Below, one piece after another: positions 33,235 to 40,311 of a stretch of DNA of 64,000 nucleotides (position 1 is the stretch's first letter; every line of letters starts with the position of its first letter). This DNA is from Flavobacterium kayseriense (lineage in GTDB: Bacteria; Bacteroidota; Bacteroidia; Flavobacteriales; Flavobacteriaceae). The stretch lies in the NCBI RefSeq assembly GCF_014305095.1, contig NZ_JACRUI010000002.1:248001-312000 (forward strand). The letters are read 5' to 3'. The notes under the pieces were generated by a model. It saw only the letters and a list, made by a program, of their open reading frames with translations. It made no database searches and was not told the origin of the DNA. The translations under genes were made by a program, and so were the position numbers.

Positions 33235-34197
33235 TTAAGGTAACGGAACAAAATCAAATTCGTTTAGTTTATCTAGGTATAACACTGTTTTTGAGTTATC
33301 TACACTTCTTGCATACATGGGCTTAAACTTAGCACCATACACAACTTCATCAAAAGTGTAAGAAGATCTTGTAGCTACTGTTGTACTAAACATGTCATCA
33401 AAGGTTTTTATAAAAACTAATATTTCACCATGAATCGATTGAAAATCACTTTCGGTAAGTTGATACAAAGGACTTTCGGCTGTGATAGGATGCACTAAAG
33501 TCCAACTTAAAGTTAACGCACTGATTTGAGCTAATTCTAAATCCAACTGATAAAATTTATTAGCCATGATACCATTTTCCATTATACTCATCCCCAAAGT
33601 CATTTGCGCTTCGGCATCAGTAAAGTTAGTATTTTTAAAAGGAGACAACCGAACCATTAAGGCTGTCCCGCTGCCGTAAGGAGCAATAATCGCATTCTCT
33701 GAAAATTTTAAAAAAGCGGTTGGCTTACTGAAGCGTCCAAAAAATAATCCCGTAGCAATAGCAAAGCTAAGTAAACCCATTAAAGCCTCAGCAGCTGATA
33801 ATGCGCTTGTTAAAAATCCCGTAGGACTTATATGTCCATAACCAACTGTGGTGAAAGTTTGTGCGCTAAAAAAATACGCTTGTCCAAACTTGACCACTTC
33901 ACTATCAGTGCTTGTGATACCATCAAGATGCTCTATGCCAATGATATAATAGATTACAGCAAAAACAAAATTGATAGTAATGTAGAAACTCAAAATAATA
34001 AACATAAATCTCCACGTGTTCATATCAATCATAGTATGGTACCAACTCGTTCTACGAAAAAGGTGCATTCCCACTTTTTCTACATTAGCTTTTCCGTCTT
34101 TATTTATAAATCGACCACCATAGCTACTAGAATTTGTACCAAATCCCGAGTTTTTATCTGCTTTTGCGTTTAGATTAATTTTTTCTACGTTCTCCAT
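33235..34197 (-). CDS. KirBac-type inward-rectifier potassium channel
   Basis: This 320-residue channel has two membrane helices around a pore loop (about 64-87 and 130-155), the selectivity filter T-V-G-Y-G at 117-121, and a C-terminal immunoglobulin-like cytoplasmic domain of about 160 residues beginning near FGRFSKPTAFLKFS, as in KirBac1/3. The N-terminal slide-helix region (SWYHTMIDMNTWRFM) is recognisable. KirBac channels conduct potassium and are gated by lipid or pH. It lies upstream of the B12 regulator, with a 75-bp gap containing the regulator's promoter, so co-transcription is uncertain. Confidence 0.93.
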   Translation of the reverse strand: MENVEKINLNAKADKNSGFGTNSSSYGGRFINKDGKANVEKVGMHLFRRTSWYHTMIDMNTWRFMFIILSFYITINFVFAVIYYIIGIEHLDGITSTDSEVVKFGQAYFFSAQTFTTVGYGHISPTGFLTSALSAAEALMGLLSFAIATGLFFGRFSKPTAFLKFSENAIIAPYGSGTALMVRLSPFKNTNFTDAEAQMTLGMSIMENGIMANKFYQLDLELAQISALTLSWTLVHPITAESPLYQLTESDFQSIHGEILVFIKTFDDMFSTTVATRSSYTFDEVVYGAKFKPMYARSVDNSKTVLYLDKLNEFDFVPLP

Positions 34198-34400
34198 TAA
34201 TTTTCAATATCTGCAGTAAAAATAGTCAAATTGATCTAATAATAAGAGGTGAAGCTATAACTGCTAAAACAATAATGGAATTCATTACCGCAGTAAAAAA
34301 GAGAAATCAGTACGGTACATTAATTTTTTATCAAAATCATAACTTCACTTATTATTGACGTAAATAAACTTATATTTGAATATATAAAAAAGCAAGAAAA

Positions 34401-35084
34401 ATGTCCGTAAAAAAATTGATTGACAATCATCCTTATATCAGTTACAGCAAACCCATTCTCTCGGACGAAGAAATGCTGCAAAGAGCACAATCTTTTTATA
34501 AAAACATGGATAGTCGTAGATCAGTTAGAGAATTCTCCGATCGCGCAATTGAAAGGGCAGTGATTGAGAACATCATAAGAACGGCCTCGACGGCTCCATC
34601 AGGCGCACACAAACAACCATGGACTTTTTGTGTAATAGCTAATCCCGAGATAAAAAAACAAATACGAAATGCCGCAGAAGAAGAAGAGCGCGCAAGCTAT
34701 GAATCACGTATGTCCAGCGAATGGTTAGATGATTTAAAACCCCTTGGTACTGATTGGCAAAAGCCTTTTCTTGAAATCGCACCCTACCTCATCATTGTCT
34801 TTAGGCGCATTTATGAATTTGGAGAAGATGGAAAAAAGAAAAATAACTATTACGTACAGGAAAGCGTGGGTCTTGCAACAGGATTTTTACTTGCAGCCAT
34901 ACATGATGCAGGATTGGTTTCCTTAACTCACACGCCAAGCCCAATGAATTTCATTAGTAAAATTCTCAATCGTCCTGAAAATGAGAAACCATTTTTACTA
35001 ATCCCTGTTGGATATACAGCAGAAGAGTGCTGGGTTCCGGATTTAGAGCGAAAAGATATCGAAGATATTTGTGTTTTTTATTGA
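34401..35084 (+). CDS. Iodotyrosine deiodinase-like nitroreductase-fold flavoprotein
   Basis: This 227-residue FMN enzyme resembles iodotyrosine deiodinase (IYD) more than generic nitroreductases. FMN-binding text RRSVREFS and TASTAPSGAHKQPWTF is present, and the three residues that bind the halotyrosine zwitterion in human IYD (E157, Y161, K182) are matched with exact spacing by E96, Y100 and K121. The C-terminal VPDLERK also matches. Prokaryotic IYD homologs are known. The reaction would be reductive dehalogenation of halogenated tyrosine, inferred here. A TATATTTG element at 34371-34378 lies 22 bp before the ATG. It stands alone on the plus strand, with 34198-34370 otherwise empty. Confidence 0.85.
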   Translation: MSVKKLIDNHPYISYSKPILSDEEMLQRAQSFYKNMDSRRSVREFSDRAIERAVIENIIRTASTAPSGAHKQPWTFCVIANPEIKKQIRNAAEEEERASYESRMSSEWLDDLKPLGTDWQKPFLEIAPYLIIVFRRIYEFGEDGKKKNNYYVQESVGLATGFLLAAIHDAGLVSLTHTPSPMNFISKILNRPENEKPFLLIPVGYTAEECWVPDLERKDIEDICVFY

Positions 35085-35163
35085 AATATTTTCAACAGAA
35101 CAAGCAAAACTAATAAAAAAGGCACTTTTTAATCAAAAAAATAAACATTAAACAAAAAAATAT

Positions 35164-36027
35164 ATGGCCTCAGGATTTTTCGCATTATTAGACGATATTG
35201 CAGCACTTATGGATGATGTTGCGGTTTTAAGTAAAATAGCAACTAAAAAAACAGCTGGAATCTTAGGTGATGACTTAGCTGTTAATGCCGAAAAAGCATC
35301 TGGATTTGTTTCCTCACGAGAAATACCCGTTTTATGGGCTATCACAAAAGGGTCATTGTTAAATAAAATAATAATTTTACCTTTTGCTTTTTTGTTAAGC
35401 TCCTTTGCACCTATTGCAATAACGGTAATTTTAATCGTCGGTGCGCTCTACCTTGCTTATGAAGGGGTTGAAAAAATCTACGAATATTTCGTTCCTCATG
35501 ACCATTCAGAAAACAAAGTAGCTCTTGAACCGCTAACTGAAGATCAAATCTTATTAATGGAGAAGGATAAAATAAAAGCAGCAATTGTAACTGATTTTAT
35601 TCTGTCGGTAGAAATTGTAATCATCGCATTAGGAACGGTAATAGAGGAACCGCTACTAAATCAGATACTCGTGGTGACTTTTATCGCAGTACTAGCAACA
35701 GTAGGTGTGTACGGAATCGTAGCATTAATCGTAAGAATGGATGATACAGGTATTCTTTTACAAACTAAAAAAAGCGGTTTACTTCAAAGAGTTGGAGGTG
35801 TTTTAATTTTAGCGTTACCAAAAGTAATTAAAGCTTTAGCCTTTATAGGAACAATAGCTTTATTACTAGTAGCTGGTGGAATATTCGCTCACAAAGTTTC
35901 ATTTTTACATCATACATTTGTTGATTTACCAGATGTGGTGCGAGAAGCCATATTTGGATTGATTGGTGGTGCAATTACCTTGGTGGTTGTATTAGTCTTT
36001 AAAAAAGTATTTAAAAAAAATAAATAG
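35164..36027 (+). CDS. DUF808 family membrane protein (YedI-like)
   Basis: This 287-residue inner-membrane protein begins with the diagnostic soluble segment MASGFFALLDDIAALMDDV, followed by KIATKKTAGILGDDLAVNA and GFVSSREIPVLWAITKGS, then six or so membrane helices. The family is broadly distributed and has no assigned function. It is expressed from its own start about 80 bp after the IYD-like gene. The next gene starts 21 bp downstream, and the two may be co-transcribed. Confidence 0.92.
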   Translation: MASGFFALLDDIAALMDDVAVLSKIATKKTAGILGDDLAVNAEKASGFVSSREIPVLWAITKGSLLNKIIILPFAFLLSSFAPIAITVILIVGALYLAYEGVEKIYEYFVPHDHSENKVALEPLTEDQILLMEKDKIKAAIVTDFILSVEIVIIALGTVIEEPLLNQILVVTFIAVLATVGVYGIVALIVRMDDTGILLQTKKSGLLQRVGGVLILALPKVIKALAFIGTIALLLVAGGIFAHKVSFLHHTFVDLPDVVREAIFGLIGGAITLVVVLVFKKVFKKNK

Positions 36028-36048
36028 AATGAAATAACTAGTCTTGCT

Positions 36049-37239
36049 ATGCTTAAATTGAAAGTACTAAAGAACAATTGGCACCTATTGCTTGTATTAC
36101 TCTCGTTTGCTTGCAATGCGCAAAAAGTGACTCTCAATCAAGGAAACACATTAGAACAAAAATACTACTCCGAGATTCCGTTTGAATACGTAAATGGTAA
36201 AATTATCATTCCGGTTGTCATTCAAGACAAAACATATCGGTTCTTGTTAGATACAGGAGCTCCAAACTGCATTTCTTTACATCTTAAAAAAGAATTGAAC
36301 ACCACAGTTGTTCAGCAGCTTCCTGTAACAGATGCCAATAATACGAAGTCAATGATGGATATTGTTACTTTACCGGAACTATCTATTGGGGGAATCACAT
36401 TCCAAAATTCAGTAGCCTTAGCCTACACGGAGGATAAAAATATAATTTTTGACTGCTTTGAGATTGATGGCTTTATTGGTAGTACTCTTTTAAGGAATTC
36501 GATCCTGCAAATTGACACGAAAAATAAGGTCATCCGAATCACTACTGATCTTGAAAAAGTAGTGATCGATAAAAAAAGAGGTACTAAAGTTGCTTTAAAA
36601 GGAAATCAAAGTAGTCCATTTATCTGGATCAAAATCACTAGTAAAAAGTCAGCTAAAGAACAAGTACTCTTAGACACTGGTATGAAAGGGTTTTATGACT
36701 TATCTACTAGAGCGTACAGTATCTTTAAAGATAAAACAGAAATTAGATTGTTAAATACAGGTAATGGTTCTGCATCTTTAGGTATGTTCGAAAACACAAA
36801 GAGCGACAATACGTTTAGAGTACTGGTGCCTGAAGTAACAATAGCTAAAGCTAAATTTACAAATATTACTACAACAACTACTAGTGATAACAACTCAAGA
36901 ATAGGGATGGATTTTCTAGAAAACGGAATTGGAACGCTCGATTACAAAAACAAAAAATTTTACTACACAGCTTACAAAGACACTACGGATTTAAGCGAAT
37001 TAGTACTGCCTTTTACACCTACAATAGTAAACAACAAACTTTCTATCGGTATTGTATGGGACGAAACTTTGAAAGCCAAAATTACTACTGGTGATGAAAT
37101 CCTTGAAATCAATGGCGTCAATTATGAGCAATATCTAATTTGCGATTTGATTACTAAACCTTCTGTTTTTAAAAATATTGTTATCAAGGAGCTTCTAATA
37201 AAAAAAGCAGATAATACAATTATAAAAATCAATTTATAA
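36049..37239 (+). CDS. Retropepsin-like aspartyl protease with PDZ-like tail
   Basis: This 396-residue exported protein has an N-terminal hydrophobic signal (to about residue 23, LLLVLLSFAC with a possible lipobox Cys22) and two tandem aspartic-protease halves, each with a D-T-G catalytic motif at 68-70 (FLLDTGAPN) and 209-211 (VLLDTGMKG). It ends in a PDZ-like module containing TGDEILEINGVNY. Two halves could form a complete retropepsin active site in one chain. The target is unknown; envelope protein processing is plausible. Confidence 0.87.
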   Translation: MLKLKVLKNNWHLLLVLLSFACNAQKVTLNQGNTLEQKYYSEIPFEYVNGKIIIPVVIQDKTYRFLLDTGAPNCISLHLKKELNTTVVQQLPVTDANNTKSMMDIVTLPELSIGGITFQNSVALAYTEDKNIIFDCFEIDGFIGSTLLRNSILQIDTKNKVIRITTDLEKVVIDKKRGTKVALKGNQSSPFIWIKITSKKSAKEQVLLDTGMKGFYDLSTRAYSIFKDKTEIRLLNTGNGSASLGMFENTKSDNTFRVLVPEVTIAKAKFTNITTTTTSDNNSRIGMDFLENGIGTLDYKNKKFYYTAYKDTTDLSELVLPFTPTIVNNKLSIGIVWDETLKAKITTGDEILEINGVNYEQYLICDLITKPSVFKNIVIKELLIKKADNTIIKINL

Positions 37240-37360
37240 CCTTTATAGTTACTATACTAATAACAAATCATTGATATAAAAGTTTAGATCTCCTAAAAAA
37301 AATGCTCAGACCTTGATCCAATCAGGTTACTTCCATTTTATGGTGTTTTTCGGTTTAGTA

Positions 37361-38530
37361 CTAATAAAGAATTGACTCTTTAGTAGGGTTGGTAAATCGC
37401 TGGGGATAATAGCTTGAATATATTGCTTTATCAAGCATTTTATCTACGCGATACAGTTGCCATCTGAGTTTTTCCTGTACACCTTCCCAGTCTTTGATTT
37501 GTTGGTATGGAAATATCGCTTGTGGCTGATTAACATATTGCACTAAAAAATCAATAGCTTTCAAGATACTCCTTCCATCTTTAGATTTCTGATGAAGCAA
37601 ATCAATATTGAGCGATTTTGACATTTGCGCCATATCTAAAAAATGAGTCAAATTAAACGTAGAGTATCCCAAAGCAGTTGTTCTTACTAATTCTAGCGGT
37701 TGGGATCCGTCGGGTTCAATTTGTGTAAATAATCTATTCTCTGCAAACTGATTAATTATGCTTTTAGCTAATTCATAGTCACCAATAAAAAGAGCATAAC
37801 GTGTTAATTGTACATCAAATGCAGTTCCGTGATTATTTTTTGCTTGTTGTTCTTCAGCTGCTACAGGAGCAGATTGCAACCAACTAACATACGTTTTAAA
37901 CCAATCTTCTATTGCTATTTGATCTTGCGTCGAGAATGCTTTTGATTTCTTAAGGATTTCGATAGCATCTAACATTTCGAAAAAAGAATACGTATCCAGA
38001 ATCCCTTCTCCTCTACCCAATCCGTTTCTGACACCAGGAATAGTTTGCCCGTAGTTCATATTCGGATTCATTTTTGTAGCATCATTTATGAACCAAATTC
38101 TTAAGTTTCTTACCGCTTTTTGCGCGTATTTTTCATCTAATGTTAGGTAAAACGCTAAAGAAAGGGTTTCTATACTTTGAGCAAAATTACTCAAAGGGTA
38201 TCGATCTAACTTTTCAATTTCGGGATTAGACTGACCGTCTTTCCTAATATAAGGCAAACCGTCAGTCTTCGTAGGATCTGGCCACCAATAACGCCCCATA
38301 CTCATATAATCGTGCTTGTCTCCACTAGATGGAGTCATCTCTTTATCAACTACAGAAACTAAAGCTTGTTTCAACTTTTTATCAGCTTCTTTTATAATAG
38401 TGCTTACTTCTGTAGTTTTTTTTGTTTTAGCTTCATCTAAATTTTTCATATTCCAAACACGCAATTGGGCTTGCACATTCACAACAGCGAAAAGAGTAAA
38501 TATAATAATTATCAAATTTGTTTTAATCAT
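37361..38530 (-). CDS. Alginate lyase family protein (PF05426-like)
   Basis: This 389-residue secreted protein has a signal peptide (MIKTNLIIIIFTLFAVVNVQA) and an alpha-helical toroid fold of the alginate-lyase superfamily. Family text is DYMSMGRYWWPDP with PYIRKDGQSNPE, then GQTIPGVRNGLGRGEG, NNHGTAFDVQ (Asn-His active-site pair) and EPDGSQPLE. Members cleave alginate or related uronans, but many cluster outside known PL families, so the substrate is open. No SusC/SusD pair, sugar transporter or uronate catabolic gene lies beside it, unlike typical polysaccharide utilisation loci. Confidence 0.85.
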   Translation of the reverse strand: MIKTNLIIIIFTLFAVVNVQAQLRVWNMKNLDEAKTKKTTEVSTIIKEADKKLKQALVSVVDKEMTPSSGDKHDYMSMGRYWWPDPTKTDGLPYIRKDGQSNPEIEKLDRYPLSNFAQSIETLSLAFYLTLDEKYAQKAVRNLRIWFINDATKMNPNMNYGQTIPGVRNGLGRGEGILDTYSFFEMLDAIEILKKSKAFSTQDQIAIEDWFKTYVSWLQSAPVAAEEQQAKNNHGTAFDVQLTRYALFIGDYELAKSIINQFAENRLFTQIEPDGSQPLELVRTTALGYSTFNLTHFLDMAQMSKSLNIDLLHQKSKDGRSILKAIDFLVQYVNQPQAIFPYQQIKDWEGVQEKLRWQLYRVDKMLDKAIYSSYYPQRFTNPTKESILY

Positions 38531-38637
38531 CTTCTATAAATTTAAATCGAATGTAATAAAAAAATGTTTTAACTCACTATTGGTTTACCAATTCACAATA
38601 ATAATACAAATAATCAACTTATCCAGACGTAGTTTAC

Positions 38638-38669
38638 ACAAAAAAAGTACCAACCAAGGTACTTTTGTA
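38638..38669 (-). terminator. Terminator-like hairpin beyond the carB remnant
   Basis: AAAAGTACC and GGTACTTTT pair around a short loop and are followed on the minus strand by a T-run. It sits just past the decayed carB stop codon. No intact gene ends here, so it is probably a relic. Confidence 0.55.
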
Positions 38670-38683
38670 TATAAAGTTGGAGA

Positions 38684-38785
38684 TTATTTACTCCAATATA
38701 TTTTTCTTCTAGAGTACTATTTGTAAGACTGATCGACTTGAAAGTCATCAGTAAATACAATACTTTCTCTTGTAGATTATTTTTC
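38684..38785 (-). pseudogene. Decayed duplicate of the carB 3' end
   Basis: Translated on the minus strand, the 33 codons before a TAA stop align without gaps to the last 33 codons of the intact carB at 40312-43164. Twenty of 33 residues are identical, including YSRRK and the ending Y-x-S-K, but the fragment carries two in-frame stops. DNA similarity continues about 25 bases past the stop. Upstream, similarity fades before about 38830, where no further CarB text can be read. The spacer 38531-39126 otherwise holds AT-rich sequence without a gene. This is a dead remnant of a duplication or rearrangement. Confidence 0.85.
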
Positions 38786-39043
38786 TGGTTATGATACAAG
38801 TTGGGATCAAAGATTTTTGAATAAAAAAGGCAGAAATCAAATTGAAAAAAAATATATTTTTTTGTAATAAAGTACAAAATTCGCAAGTCAAAAATAATTT
38901 TCAATTGGAGAATTCATTAATCCAATAGTACCGATAACTATAATATGAATTTCCAATGTTAAAATAGCTAAAATATAGAAACATTAAAAAATAAGAGAAG
39001 CAATAAACATAGATGCTTTCGATAATACTTACACAAAATAGCG

Positions 39044-39051
39044 TACATTTG
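39044..39051 (+). promoter_or_regulatory. -7 element upstream of the alcohol dehydrogenase gene
   Basis: TACATTTG matches TAnnTTTG and gives an AT-rich leader of about 70 bases before the ATG at 39127. Confidence 0.4.
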
Positions 39052-39126
39052 AATATAAGTGTAAAATACTGATTAACAAATATATAGTATATTAGAATAA
39101 TCATTAAATCTTAAAAAAGAAATAAG

Positions 39127-40167
39127 ATGAAAGCATTAGTTTATTATGGCGATCATAAGATTGCTTTAGAAGAAAGACCTAAACCAATTATTGTAAAACC
39201 AACAGATGTAATTGTAAAAGTATTAAAAACCACGATATGCGGAACAGACTTGGGTATTTATAAAGGGAAAAATCCCGAAATCGAAAGCGGACGTATCCTT
39301 GGACATGAAGGCGTAGGTATTATTGAAGAAGTTGGCGCCAGTGTATCGCAATTTAAGAAGGGTGAAAAAGTTCTAATTTCGTGTATTACTTCTTGTGGCT
39401 CTTGCGAATATTGTAAAAAACAAATGTATGCTCATTGTACAGATGGAGGCTGGATTTTAGGATATATGATCGATGGGGTCCAAGCTGAATATGTCAGAAT
39501 TCCTCATGCTGATAACAGCTTACATAGAATACCAGAAAGTATTGATGATGAAATCGCTGTCTTGTTAAGCGATATTTTACCTACTGGCCATGAAATAGGT
39601 GTGCAATACGGAAAAGTAAAACCGGGAGATGAAATTGCTATTGTTGGAGCGGGCCCGGTTGGGATGTCTGTACTTTTAACAGCACAATTCTACTCTCCTT
39701 CTAAAATAATCATGATTGACTTAGATGATAACCGACTTAAATTAGCAAAAGAATTAGGCGCTACACATACTATTAATTCTGAAACTACAAACGTGGAAGA
39801 AGCTGTTAAAGAAATAGTGGGTGGTGATGGTGTAGACGTTGCTATTGAAGCAGTTGGAATTCCTACAACTTGGGATATTTGTCAAAAAATAGTTAAACCA
39901 GGAGCCCACATTGCTAATGTAGGAGTTCATGGCGTAAAAGTAGATTTTGATATCCAAAAACTTTGGATTAAAAACTTAACCATAACTACTGGATTAGTAA
40001 ACACAAATACAACTCCAATGCTATTGAAAGCAGTTTCTGCTAATCATATGGACTTAAAGAAAATGATCACTCATCGTTTTCCGCTTTCAGAACTTGAACA
40101 TGCTTACCAAGTTTTTTTGAATGCTGCGGAAGAAAAAGCGTTAAAAATTATTATAACTACTGAATAA
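39127..40167 (+). CDS. Zinc-dependent alcohol dehydrogenase (MDR family)
   Basis: This 346-residue medium-chain dehydrogenase has catalytic zinc ligand C38 (TTICGTDLG), H60-E61 in LGHEGVG, a structural zinc lobe with C90, C93, C96 and C104 (TSCGSCEYCKKQM), and the nicotinamide-binding GAGPVGMSVL. It likely oxidises or reduces a small alcohol or aldehyde. The gene sits between intact carB and the decayed carB fragment, which suggests it arrived or was rearranged there. It is convergent with carB, and a terminator hairpin lies between them. Confidence 0.93.
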   Translation: MKALVYYGDHKIALEERPKPIIVKPTDVIVKVLKTTICGTDLGIYKGKNPEIESGRILGHEGVGIIEEVGASVSQFKKGEKVLISCITSCGSCEYCKKQMYAHCTDGGWILGYMIDGVQAEYVRIPHADNSLHRIPESIDDEIAVLLSDILPTGHEIGVQYGKVKPGDEIAIVGAGPVGMSVLLTAQFYSPSKIIMIDLDDNRLKLAKELGATHTINSETTNVEEAVKEIVGGDGVDVAIEAVGIPTTWDICQKIVKPGAHIANVGVHGVKVDFDIQKLWIKNLTITTGLVNTNTTPMLLKAVSANHMDLKKMITHRFPLSELEHAYQVFLNAAEEKALKIIITTE

Positions 40168-40237
40168 ATAAAAAGTAAAAGATAGTAATTGCATTAGTTT
40201 TATCGTTTATCAAATCATATTTTACTTTTCTTTCCAT

Positions 40238-40275
40238 AAAAAATGCCCCAAATAGTGTCTAACTTTTTGGGGCAT
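40238..40275 (-). terminator. Intrinsic terminator after carB
   Basis: ATGCCCCAAA pairs with TTTGGGGCAT around a central AT-rich loop. The minus strand continues with a run of T. It is placed 37 bp past carB and could also serve the convergent dehydrogenase gene. Confidence 0.85.
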
Positions 40276-40311
40276 GTTCATTACGGGGCTTTTTTATATC
40301 TAAAATTAAGA

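Noticed and set aside
38614-38904. Minus-strand frame of 96 codons in the spacer near the dehydrogenase
   Set aside because: It runs through the carB remnant in a different register and has no start signal or recognisable protein.
38901-39104. Minus-strand frame of 67 codons upstream of the dehydrogenase gene
   Set aside because: Composition is simply AT-rich (Phe, Tyr, Ile) and it overlaps the -7 element of the dehydrogenase gene.
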